This document shows, piece after piece, positions 38,074-46,463 of a stretch of 64,000 bases of DNA (positions are counted from its first letter, which is position 1; each line of letters starts with the position of its first letter). Origin of the DNA: CAWGCA01 sp963820955 (lineage in GTDB: Bacteria > Pseudomonadota > Gammaproteobacteria > Chromatiales > Chromatiaceae). The stretch spans positions 186,001 through 250,000 of the forward strand of contig CAWGCA010000003.1 of the NCBI GenBank assembly GCA_963820955.1. The letters are read 5' to 3'. Under the pieces are notes generated by a model. The model was given only the letters and a program-made list of their open reading frames with translations. It was not told where the DNA came from and made no database searches. A program made the translations under genes and the position numbers.

Positions 38074-38634
38074 TTAAACATCGTTAAAACAAGCCTGTAA
38101 CAAAGCCCGTATCTTATCTCGTCCCAGGCTATTCAATAATTCGATGTTGTGCTCGGGTATCTGATAAGAATCCGGATAATTAGATATAGCCCGCTCCAGG
38201 CTCTCCTCCCGAATCAGGTGCAGCAAGGGATAGGGGGACCTGTTGGTATAATTCTCAACATCATCTGACTCTGTACCGGCAAACTGATATTCAGGATGAA
38301 AACTGGCTATCTGATACACCCCGTCCAATCTCATCTGCACCAACAAACTATCGGCGTAGTTCAGAAATTGGTTGTAATCGTAAAATTCCTTCAGCACCCT
38401 CGGATGAATAAGCAAAGTGGTTTCAATCGCATCATCGCTACTGAGCAATTCCAACTCGTCTTGTAGATCCGCCAACAGCTGTTCTTCAGTTACGGCTTCT
38501 GACACAGAGCAGCGTACCCGGTTCTTCACCCACTCGCGTTTGGCGAACGGACAAAGGTTTAGACCTATCACCAGGGATTCCACCCAACGTTGTACCGGCC
38601 CGATTATTTTTTCGTGTTCCAAACACTCATCCAA
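38074..38634 (-). CDS. DUF1415 family protein
   Basis: 186 residues, normal for the family. The N terminus contains VQRWVESLVIGLNLCPFAKR, the family signature with a conserved cysteine; TTLLIHPRVLKEFYDYNQFL and IASFHPEYQFAGTESDDVEN are further conserved blocks, with YTNRSPYPLLHLIREESLER near the C terminus. Function is unknown; the protein is cytoplasmic with no membrane segments. It stands alone on the minus strand. Confidence 0.88.
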   Translation of the reverse strand: MDECLEHEKIIGPVQRWVESLVIGLNLCPFAKREWVKNRVRCSVSEAVTEEQLLADLQDELELLSSDDAIETTLLIHPRVLKEFYDYNQFLNYADSLLVQMRLDGVYQIASFHPEYQFAGTESDDVENYTNRSPYPLLHLIREESLERAISNYPDSYQIPEHNIELLNSLGRDKIRALLQACFNDV

Positions 38635-39136
38635 TTTGTAGCATCTCTGTGGAAAAACGAGGTTCGCTTGTTATCCGAATACCTTACCACGATTCATTAT
38701 TCGCTAGCTCTACACGGGTGCAGATCGGTGGTGAACTAATCTCCCAAACATCCCCAAGGAGATCTATAGCGTACTCGTAGCTACCGATTACTTCACGATG
38801 CCTAAAAGTGCGCGGCATTGCGCAAGCCGCTGTCATTCCTAGCCACCATAATTCTGAATCCAGGGCAATGTGTATAGTAAATCGCTGACGCTGAGTATTT
38901 CTATCTGTGGGGTTCTAGCATTGCCCCGTATCGACGACAAACGGAAAGTAAAAATGTACGTGTTTCGAACACTAAAAACGTGAACGTCATCAGGGAGAGC
39001 CCGTAACGGGCATATGATCGAAAATATTGTCAGTGAGATTATTAGTGGACACCCGTCATCGATTTCGTGGAGATCTTGTGGACACTTTGCCGCTCTTAGA
39101 TTTTAATCTCAAATACGCAGAGTAAAGGTACTTCAA
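38635..39136. other. Intergenic region, no gene recognised
   Basis: 502 bp without a supported gene. A short perfect hairpin GCCCGT-A-ACGGGC occurs near 38999-39011. Fragments TAGTGGACACCCGTCATCG near 39044 and AGGGGACACCCATTAG near 39561 look like related short repeats flanking the next gene. Confidence 0.35.
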
Positions 39137-39547
39137 ATGACAAATAGCAAGCTTATATTTCTCCGGGTCCTCGGTGTGGCACACATCATCGTCGCGATCA
39201 TTCTCTTGCCAGGCAATCTGTTTCTTAGTGTCTTTTCTATACCAATTGTCCTCCCCGCACAGATCTGGCTGACGATCCTTGGTATTCGGCTCTGGCGACC
39301 CAACACGAAACTACAGACGGCACTCCGCCGTACCCACTACGTGCTGGCTCCGTTTGCAATCCTATTGGTTATTTTCGGATTTCTAGCGATTCGGAATGCT
39401 AACCGAAGTGCCGAAACAGGCGGAGGCCTACTAGGTGCGTTTGGCCTGATCCCGATTACGATGGGATTCTTCGCCGGAACCCTGTCCTTGGTATCACTCT
39501 ATGTCGCATATTCCATCAATTTCGAAAAACTTGGCGAAACACATTGA
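39137..39547 (+). CDS. Small multi-pass membrane protein of unknown function
   Basis: 136 residues with four hydrophobic segments: residues 7-30, 35-50, 70-90 and 100-127. The loop between the second and third is basic (RLWRPNTKLQTALRRTHYV), placing it on the cytoplasmic side. I do not recognise the family. It is followed by a rho-independent terminator (39607-39642), so it is probably a single-gene transcript, bounded by an IS110-type element downstream. Confidence 0.65.
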   Translation: MTNSKLIFLRVLGVAHIIVAIILLPGNLFLSVFSIPIVLPAQIWLTILGIRLWRPNTKLQTALRRTHYVLAPFAILLVIFGFLAIRNANRSAETGGGLLGAFGLIPITMGFFAGTLSLVSLYVAYSINFEKLGETH

Positions 39548-39606
39548 TGCGAGGGCATATAGGGGACACCCATTAGCCGGCCCTGTGTCAAGGGTAAAAC
39601 TAACCT

Positions 39607-39642
39607 GACCTTGCCGTTTTATATTTGACGGCAAGGTTTTTA
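39607..39642 (+). terminator. Rho-independent terminator
   Basis: CCTTGCCGT (39609-39617) pairs with ACGGCAAGG (39628-39636) around a ten-base AT-rich loop, and TTTTT follows on the plus strand. It suits the membrane-protein gene ending at 39547, although it also lies near one edge of the IS110-type element and may shield it. Confidence 0.75.
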
Positions 39643-39977
39643 ACCTTGCAGACCTGAACTGCTGTTCCGGTCGAACCCGTTTCCTCACTTCTGGCTACGA
39701 CCGAGTCGTACCTGTCACCCATTTGGATCAAGCGGTCGACCGATGTTCTGGTGCCGCCCTGGCAGTCAAACTGCCCCAGAGAAAGTTGGTGCCGCCGAAG
39801 TGTCCGGCAGTGGTCACAGACCCGTGGCTCGCGCAAAGCGCGTCCAATCCCCAACTGGCTCACCCGGCGGACGACCCGGAGTACAACGCTCAGGCGGTGG
39901 TGGCAGGCCTCCACTCAGACTCATTGGTTTACGACCAGTCCCCAATACTGGCTGACCTGCCGCCACCTTTAACCGCC
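39643..39977 (-). other. Non-coding 3' flank of the IS110-type transposase, possible bridge-RNA region
   Basis: About 335 bp of GC-rich sequence lie directly after the transposase stop with no supported gene. In IS1111-group elements the programmable bridge RNA is encoded in the end downstream of the transposase, so this stretch is the candidate. I could not define element ends, target duplication or the guide loops from sequence alone. Confidence 0.35.
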
Positions 39978-40994
39978 TCAGGAGAAACAGCGCTTCACAT
40001 CAAAGGGCTGTTGCTCCTTCAAAATATGATAACTTGCGCGTGCCAGCTTGTGGGCCAGCGCCTTGGTGGCGAGCACGCGGTTCGTCTTGGCCTGCTTCTT
40101 CTCGAAGAAGCGCTTGGCCTCGTTGCTGAAACGCCGCGCGGAGTTAGCTGCCTCAATGAACGCCCACACCAGGTAGGCGTTACCGTTCTTGGTGTTTCTT
40201 GTACCCTTTTTCTTACCGTTGGAGTAGTGGGCACTGTCGACGCAACGGGCATAGGAAGCGAAGTTGCCAACTTGGGCAAAGCGGCCAATGTCTCCGGTTT
40301 CCAGCATGATCACGATTGCCAGTACCTCGCCAATACCCGGGACGCTTTTGAGCAGGGCATATTCGGGCCGAGGTGTTGAACCTTGTAAAAGTCGCCTCTC
40401 CAACTGGCCGATTTGGCTGGTCAGCGCCTCGATGATCGCAAGGTTTGATTGCACGGCAAGCGCGACATCACCTTCCACTCCGAGGGCTTGAACACGCTCG
40501 CTCGACAATCGCTTGATCGCATTACTTGACGGCCGCTATCCGAGCGTGCGTGCCAGAATATTCTCTACTGCCAGTACTTGCTGGGTCCTTGTCCGCACTA
40601 GCTGGATGCGCTTTTTGGCCAGATCGCGCAAAGCGCGTTGTGCCGGCGGATGAATGTATCCAGTAGGCAGGATGTCCAGCCGCAGCAGATGCGCCAAGTG
40701 TGCAGCATCGTCTTCGTCTCCGCTGTGCTTTAGGCCATCGTATCGTTTCATCGCCACCGTGTTGGCCAGCTTGACCTCGTGTCCTGCCGCCATCAAACCA
40801 TCCACCAGCCAATACCAGTTGTAGGTGGATTCAACCACCACCCCGGCCAATTCGGCCTTGTGTGGCTCCAGCAGAGCCAGAAGCTTACAGAGTTCGTTTC
40901 GACAACGGCGACTGACAACTACCTTGTCTATTTCGTCGATAATCACAACAACGCTATTGCTTGAATGCAGGTCTATGCCACAATATTTCATCAC
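39978..40994 (-). pseudogene. IS110-family transposase (IS1111-like) interrupted by one amber codon
   Basis: A single frame from ATG 40994 to TGA 39978 carries TAG at 40536-40538. The N-terminal half is the RuvC-like DEDD domain: KYCGIDLHSSNSVVV, AGVVVESTYNWYWL and the acidic DEDDAAHLAHLLR. The C-terminal half is the Transposase_20 domain with SVPGIGEVLAIVIMLETGDI, ASYARCVDSAHYSNGKK with the candidate catalytic serine, and NTKNGNAYLVWAFIEAA. Full length would be 338 residues. One stop and no frameshift mean recent inactivation or a sequence error. Such elements carry a non-coding RNA in one end that guides integration; see the downstream non-coding stretch. Confidence 0.88.
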
Positions 40995-41189
40995 GGCCTC
41001 CTCGAGTAAAAGACAAAGTTCGCACCTTGATTATTACTCCACCGCCATCCGCGGTGGGAGGCCGGCTAGATGATTCTCAGACCGTAGTATCATTAGGGAT
41101 TAACCCTGATACTCTTTAAGATTTGTGTGAACTTGATAGTGACCGGAGAGACGTGTCTATAACAACTGTCATCTTATTCCTTTGTCTAT

Positions 41190-42104
41190 ATGTATTTTGA
41201 TGTTGCCAATATTGTTGTCCCGGTTTGGTGGCTACTGGCCTGGGGTGGTTTGGTGGGGCTCGTGTTCTCGACCGTCGGCGCCGCCGGCGGGATTCTTGCC
41301 TCGGTGGGGATGATATCCGTATTTGGCATAGAAAATCCAAATCTGGTCAAACCGATGGCGCAAGCATTGACGCTGGTCACCCCCCTGATCGCCGTACCCT
41401 TGTATATGCGCCAGTGTCGCCTGATCTACAGCCTCGCCTTTCTACTCGGCACTGGAGGTATACTCGGTGCGCTGTTAGGCAGCACGCTATCGGTAAGTCT
41501 TCTCTCCGACATGCAGGTATTTAAGCCGATTTTTTCCGTGCTGGTATTTTTCATCGCTGCACAACTCGCCTGGCAGATACTGCATACAGGCGCAGAGTCT
41601 GCCGCGCTCGCCAAAACCATGAGTGCAGCAGAGGCCTTCAAGCGGCACATAGAAAGCGGTGGTGCATCCTGTGACCTGGGTGTGAAGTTCCGGCGTGTAT
41701 CGCTACATCGCTTTTATTTCCGGTTCGGGGATGAGGATTTTGTTTTCAGCTCCTGGTTGCCATTCTTCACTGGTATGGGTATCGCGCTGCTGTCTTCTGC
41801 TCTCGGCGTCGGTGGCGGATTCCTACTTGTACCGTTCATGAGCATCGTGATGCGACTGCCGATGCATGTTATTGCCGGCACCTCGGCTCTAGCGATTGCC
41901 ATTCACTCAATCACCTCGATTACCAACTATGTACGCCTCGGTATCTCGCTCGATTTTCCGATGCTGGGTATGCTTCTGATAGGTGTAGTTGCCGGCTCAG
42001 CCATTGGTCCGGTGTTGAGTAAACACTTGCCGGAAAATACTCTTCGCGCATTCCTTTGCTTGGTGTTGGTGGTGATCGGCCTGCGTTATGCGGGCCTGTT
42101 TTAA
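41190..42104 (+). CDS. TauE/SafE (TSUP) family membrane permease
   Basis: 304 residues with about eight hydrophobic segments in two repeats. The first repeat holds GLVGLVFSTVGAAGGILASV, the second GMGIALLSSALGVGGGFLLV, the paired glycine-rich motifs of TSUP permeases. A hydrophilic loop (about 145-185) separates the halves. Family members move sulfite, sulfoacetate or other small organosulfur or carboxylate anions across the inner membrane. In a sulfur-oxidising organism sulfite or thiosulfate export is attractive, but no gene context supports a substrate. Confidence 0.85.
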   Translation: MYFDVANIVVPVWWLLAWGGLVGLVFSTVGAAGGILASVGMISVFGIENPNLVKPMAQALTLVTPLIAVPLYMRQCRLIYSLAFLLGTGGILGALLGSTLSVSLLSDMQVFKPIFSVLVFFIAAQLAWQILHTGAESAALAKTMSAAEAFKRHIESGGASCDLGVKFRRVSLHRFYFRFGDEDFVFSSWLPFFTGMGIALLSSALGVGGGFLLVPFMSIVMRLPMHVIAGTSALAIAIHSITSITNYVRLGISLDFPMLGMLLIGVVAGSAIGPVLSKHLPENTLRAFLCLVLVVIGLRYAGLF

Positions 42105-42557
42105 TACTGGGAAAAGTATGCACTTGAGGTCATAAAGGTTCACCGCGCTGGTTGTTCAATTGATCTGTTCCCTACACACCTCCTTACAACTCCTATTACT
42201 GCTCTTTTACAGCTAGAACCGCACTGAAAAGAGTTCTGTTGATGCTGGATTCTTCTCAATATCAACGATCACAGTGGATTGCAGATTAAATTGATTTCGG
42301 ACAAAAAACATCGAAGTTTTTATGGTAATAGTATGGTAGCTATTGTAAACAATGGCTTTTATACTTCTTCCCACATGCAACGAATGCATCCTTTACCAAA
42401 TCTAATACCGCATGTGGTTGAAAATAATTGCACCAACGCCGGGTGCAATCAAGAAGAATGACCTGTTAGATGCATTTCATAGCAGACTGGGCGCGCCCCT
42501 GGCAGAATCAATCTGCCGTCATATCAACAATATTGCAGGAAGAATCAAGGAGGTTTT
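42105..42557. other. Upstream region of the sodium:alanine symporter gene
   Basis: 453 bp without a supported gene. A GGGCGCGCCC palindrome lies near 42488-42497 and AAGGAGG near 42547-42553 serves the next gene. I looked for glycine-riboswitch-like conserved blocks, which often precede this transporter family, and did not recognise them. Confidence 0.4.
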
Positions 42558-43910
42558 GTGGAAACACTCAATACGTTAGTCACTCAAGTCAACGGTATCG
42601 TCTGGGGACCCCTCATGCTGGTGCTGATTCTCGGAGTTGGCATTTTCCTACAGGCAGGTTTAAAAGCGATGCCAATCCGAAAAATTGGCTATGGCTTCAG
42701 ACTGCTGTGGAAAGGGCGCATGCCGCCACCGGATGCCGAGGGTGAGATAACGCCTTTCAATGCTTTGATGACTTCGCTGTCTGCCACCATCGGCACCGGC
42801 AATATAGCCGGTGTCGCTACCGCGATTTTTCTGGGTGGCCCGGGTGCACTTTTCTGGATGTGGTGTACCGCTCTGGTAGGTATGGCAACCAAATACGCCG
42901 AAGCTGTCTGCGCCGTCAAGTATCGGGAGGTGGACGAACTGGGCAACCATGTCGGCGGACCCATGTACTATATCAAGAACGGCCTTTCAAATAAGTGGCA
43001 TTGGCTGGCTCCCGCGTTTGCCATATTCGGTGCATTTGCGGGCTTCGGTATCGGTAATACTGTACAGGCCAACTCAGTCGCCGATGTCATGGAAAGCTCC
43101 TTCGGTATACCGACCTGGATCACCGGTTTGGTATTAATGGTACTGGTCGGCGCGGTGATTCTCGGCGGCATCAAGCGCATCGCCACGGTTGCAGGTAAAC
43201 TGGTCCCCTTCATGGCTGTCAGCTACCTTATCTGCGGGACTATCGTGCTCGCTGTCAACGCAGACCAGCTTGGAAACGCCATCACACTGGTATTTCAATA
43301 CGCTTTCACGCCGGTGGCAGCCACCGGTGGATTTGCCGGCGCTGCGGTATGGGCAGCTATCCGCTTCGGCGTTGCACGAGGCGTATTCTCCAACGAAGCA
43401 GGTCTCGGCTCGGCACCCATTGCCCATGCCGCTGCCACCACCAAAGGCCCGGTGAACCAAGGGCTGATTGCCATGCTGGGTACTTTCATTGATACCCTGA
43501 TCGTATGCTCCATTACCGGCCTTGCCATTATCAGTTCCGGCGCGTGGACTTCGGGTGAGACCGGTGCATCACTGACCTCGATGGCATTCGAATCCGCATT
43601 GCCCGGCGCAGGCAGCATAATGGTTACGCTATCGCTGGCAATCTTTGCATTCACCACCATGCTGGGTTGGGCGTTTTACGGTGAAAAATGTGTCGAGTAT
43701 CTTTTCGGCGTCAAATCCATCACCCCTTTTCGTATCTTGTGGGCGCTCGCAGCACCAGTGGGGGCTATTGCCAGTCTGGATTTCATCTGGTTAGTGGCGG
43801 ATACACTGAACGCGTTCATGGCCATACCCAATCTGATCGCGCTTGCGCTGCTCAGTCCGGTAGTATTCAAATTGACCCGCGAATTCTTTGCTACCAATGA
43901 GAATGCCTAA
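42558..43910 (+). CDS. Sodium:alanine/glycine symporter (AGCS family)
   Basis: 450 residues with about eleven hydrophobic segments. Recognisable blocks are TPFNALMTSLSATIGTGNIA, GGPMYYIKNGLSNKWHW, and GVFSNEAGLGSAPIAHAAAT, all classical AGCS signatures. The protein takes up alanine or glycine with sodium. GTG 42558 follows AAGGAGG by a standard distance. It stands as a single gene between a TSUP permease and folE, and a strong terminator lies about 135 bp downstream of its stop. Confidence 0.93.
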   Translation: METLNTLVTQVNGIVWGPLMLVLILGVGIFLQAGLKAMPIRKIGYGFRLLWKGRMPPPDAEGEITPFNALMTSLSATIGTGNIAGVATAIFLGGPGALFWMWCTALVGMATKYAEAVCAVKYREVDELGNHVGGPMYYIKNGLSNKWHWLAPAFAIFGAFAGFGIGNTVQANSVADVMESSFGIPTWITGLVLMVLVGAVILGGIKRIATVAGKLVPFMAVSYLICGTIVLAVNADQLGNAITLVFQYAFTPVAATGGFAGAAVWAAIRFGVARGVFSNEAGLGSAPIAHAAATTKGPVNQGLIAMLGTFIDTLIVCSITGLAIISSGAWTSGETGASLTSMAFESALPGAGSIMVTLSLAIFAFTTMLGWAFYGEKCVEYLFGVKSITPFRILWALAAPVGAIASLDFIWLVADTLNAFMAIPNLIALALLSPVVFKLTREFFATNENA

Positions 43911-44043
43911 CTGAGAGGCAATAGGGGACTAATCACGGTAACGTTGGGGCACCTATAGGTGGTGCGTAGTCACACCGGCGTTTGATTTGCACCGTGAGTA
44001 CTGTCTCTAAAGCAATAATCGTTGTGCGTCCCCGCACCACATG

Positions 44044-44079
44044 GGCACCTCGAATTTTTCGAGGTGCCCTTTTTTAGAT
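44044..44079 (+). terminator. Rho-independent terminator
   Basis: GGGCACCTCG and CGAGGTGCCC form a perfect ten-base stem around AATTTTT, followed by TTTTTT. It is about 135 bp after the symporter stop on the same strand. Because the stem is symmetrical, it might also slow transcription from folE on the other strand. Confidence 0.9.
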
Positions 44080-44329
44080 TCTGTCGCTGCTAAAACTTGG
44101 CCTGTCCCCTATTGAGGGAAAGTAAGATCGCCTGTGTCAGAATACTTCCGCTGCTGGTCCAGACAGGATTGAAGAACGACACTTCAATATCTTCGCGAAG
44201 TATAGAAACGGAAAAGACCTTTTTCCTAAATGGTCGCAGTTACTGAATAGCCATTTACCTCTCTTTTCACCCTGCTGGGAGTTGAGCAAACGAATAACGC
44301 CTAAACAATCTAAAAGTTGCTACTGAATT

Positions 44330-44968
44330 TCAAATTTTCAACAGAGACATAAACTCCGCTCTCGTGCGAGCTTCCTTCTCGAAAGTGCCACGCATGGCAC
44401 TTGTTACCGTCGTGCTGTTCTGCTTCTGTACGCCGCGCATCATCATGCAGGTGTGGCTGGCCTCCATGACAATCGCAACACCATGAGGCTTGAGCGACTG
44501 CATCAGGGCGTCAGCCACCTGGTTCGTCAAGCGCTCCTGTACCTGGAGACGCCTTGCAAAAACGTCAACGACTCGCGCGACTTTGCTCAGACCGATAACG
44601 CTGCCGTTAGGAAGGTACCCCACATGGGCGTGTCCGAAAAAAGGCAACATGTGGTGTTCGCAAAGAGAGTAAAACTCGATGTCCCGCACTAAAACCATTT
44701 CCTCGCAGTCTTCAGTGAACACTGCGTTTCCCGCAATTTCCTGTGCATCCATTTCGTAACCACTGGTGAGAAAGTCCATCGCCTTGGCCACCCGCAGCGG
44801 TGTTCGCGACAAACCTTCCCGTTCCGGGTTCTCTCCCAGACGTATCAGCATCTGACTGATGAGCGATTCAAATTTTTTGTCGTAGACCTCTTCATCAAAA
44901 CTCGGATCGAGTGTCGTGACGTATCTGCCCTCGGCTATCTGATTCGATCTTTCTTTACGGATGCTCAT
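44330..44968 (-). CDS. folE: GTP cyclohydrolase I
   Basis: 212 residues from ATG 44968 (MSIRKERS); a longer reading to 45004 adds an unlikely N terminus. The zinc-binding cysteines are in SLCEHHMLPFFG and in ASHTCMMMRGVQK, with the substrate-binding GYLPNGSVIGLSKVARVVDV and FARRLQVQERLT blocks between. The enzyme converts GTP to dihydroneopterin triphosphate, the first step of folate and queuosine precursor synthesis. It stands alone on the minus strand, preceded by about 380 bp of AT-rich non-coding DNA. Confidence 0.95.
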   Translation of the reverse strand: MSIRKERSNQIAEGRYVTTLDPSFDEEVYDKKFESLISQMLIRLGENPEREGLSRTPLRVAKAMDFLTSGYEMDAQEIAGNAVFTEDCEEMVLVRDIEFYSLCEHHMLPFFGHAHVGYLPNGSVIGLSKVARVVDVFARRLQVQERLTNQVADALMQSLKPHGVAIVMEASHTCMMMRGVQKQNSTTVTSAMRGTFEKEARTRAEFMSLLKI

Positions 44969-45004
44969 ATTCAAATATTCCCGGTTAAAATTCGTTCGCT
45001 GCAC

Positions 45005-45382
45005 ACCGGAACCGACTTTACATCATAGATGTTGTCCGCTCAGCATGAGCTGCTTTAATTGTGTCAGACAGCAGATATAATTCAGTCAATTGCACACTCA
45101 TTCAGAGAACAATTTTACCTCTGTCTTTATGGGCTGAATTATAGCAAAGGAGAGACCACGGCTTGATTAAGGAAACCCACTTAACGACAAACGGCAACTA
45201 TGACTTGGTATGTTCTCTGTTTCCTGTACACATTGAAACCGCATTAGACCAATGCGTAACGGGGTGACTACCCTCCTACGCAGTCGTTTCAGACGGACAA
45301 TCGTCAATCCATCGCGTTTTCGCAGTCACAAATCAACCCAGCCACCGACCACCTAATTCTGCAACCTTGTTGCGGTTGGTGA
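45005..45382. other. Intergenic region between folE and an exported-protein gene
   Basis: 378 bp without a gene. The folE side (45020-45150) is AT-rich, consistent with a minus-strand promoter; GATATAATTC occurs near 45072 on the plus strand. No clear terminator for the gene ending at 45383 was found. Confidence 0.35.
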
Positions 45383-46243
45383 TCATTCCCAGACTCGCCA
45401 TTGTCCGCCGACAAAAACCATCCGCATCGCTGGCACAGGCCTTTTTTCCACGCTGTTGACAAGGAACTCTCCCAGTGTTTCCGATTTCGAGAAGCCGCTA
45501 TCGTCAATACCGGAATAAACCAGCACCACCGACTCGCCTTTTATCAGCCTGAGGCTTTCCGGACTTGGGGGAAGGTACCTGATGTTGTTTTTGCGATAGT
45601 ACGCCCCCGCCTGCTTCAGCATCAGGTCCAGCTGTTCCGCTTCCTGGCCGTATGCCTGCTCGCTCCATACCTTCGTCTGTGATAAAAGCAGAGCCATCGC
45701 TTTATCGTAGTCCGATCCATGAAGATATTCTCGGAGTCGATCGAGCAGCGGAAACAGAGATTTTCCCGACACATCTGCCGGAACACGGTTTAACGGATCG
45801 AATATCGGCAGAGTGTATTCGATATCCGCTTCAAAAACCAAACTCTCCCCTTCGGATATATCGCCTGGATTGAACTCCTTTTTTTCTACGACCCGCTTGA
45901 ATTCCTGACCGGACATCACCCCAATCTTCACAAAGACCGACATGTCCGAGCGACCTTCGAGCATCACCGTGTTGACCCCACTCCTGAGGTACTGATTAAT
46001 CTGCTTGAACACACCGCCCGACGCGTAATTCAATACCGGATTACCGTTGATGTAGACGAGGATATCACCGTTTACCTCACCGCTACTGGCCGAAATACCG
46101 GAATCATCCTCGAAGTCATCACCGTCGGTTCCAATGCTGAGCACAAAGATTTCTCTCGGCTGTGCAAAGACGTTGGCGGCAAACAAAATAGCGCCGGCGA
46201 GAAGCCCGAGCAGAAAATTTTTCATGGTCGCGTATGGCTTCAT
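45383..46243 (-). CDS. Exported protein of unknown function
   Basis: 286 residues. The start at 46243 is chosen because AAAAGGAGAAAAG precedes it on the minus strand. A signal peptide (FLLGLLAGAILFAANVFA) ends near AQPREI. The mature protein has a beta-rich first half, with VNGDILVYINGNPVL and GVNTVMLEGRSD that look like a carbohydrate-binding or Ig-like fold, and a helical second half; it ends in FVGGQWRVWE. I do not recognise the family. The orientation matches pyrBI, but the two are separated by a repeat element. Confidence 0.6.
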   Translation of the reverse strand: MKPYATMKNFLLGLLAGAILFAANVFAQPREIFVLSIGTDGDDFEDDSGISASSGEVNGDILVYINGNPVLNYASGGVFKQINQYLRSGVNTVMLEGRSDMSVFVKIGVMSGQEFKRVVEKKEFNPGDISEGESLVFEADIEYTLPIFDPLNRVPADVSGKSLFPLLDRLREYLHGSDYDKAMALLLSQTKVWSEQAYGQEAEQLDLMLKQAGAYYRKNNIRYLPPSPESLRLIKGESVVLVYSGIDDSGFSKSETLGEFLVNSVEKRPVPAMRMVFVGGQWRVWE

Positions 46244-46329
46244 CTGCTTTTCTCCTTTTCCAAACCGGCTTGGCGGCACGCCGGTAACTGAGAATCAGGA
46301 ACCAGCACAGGAATCTCAGTCAGGAATCA

Positions 46330-46456
46330 GGGATAGTATACCTATTTATCCTTCAAGGAGTCTTGATAGCTTCCCAGGCTTACCCCAGTTTTTTTGATGC
46401 TAGCATCCGTCTGGTCAGTGACTAAAGAACCTTAGGGAATTAGGTATACTGTCCCC
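46330..46456. repeat. Inverted-repeat element C1 (TATACC-type ends)
   Basis: The left end reads GGGATAGTATACCTATTTA and the right end AATTAGGTATACTGTCCCC, inverted copies of one another over about 17 bases. The interior contains CTTCAAGGAGTCTTGATAGC and TGGTCAGTGACTAAAG. The same interior and ends recur at 50811-52222 and, partly, at 53422-53490, so it is a dispersed non-coding repeat of about 127 bp resembling REP or MITE elements. Confidence 0.75.
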
Positions 46457-46463
46457 GGAATCG

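Noticed and set aside
39723..40379. Plus-strand frame across the IS110-type transposase
   Set aside because: Antisense to conserved transposase motifs; probably a mirror of GC-rich coding bias.
42105..42557. Glycine riboswitch upstream of the sodium:alanine symporter
   Set aside because: Known tandem aptamer core sequences were not seen.
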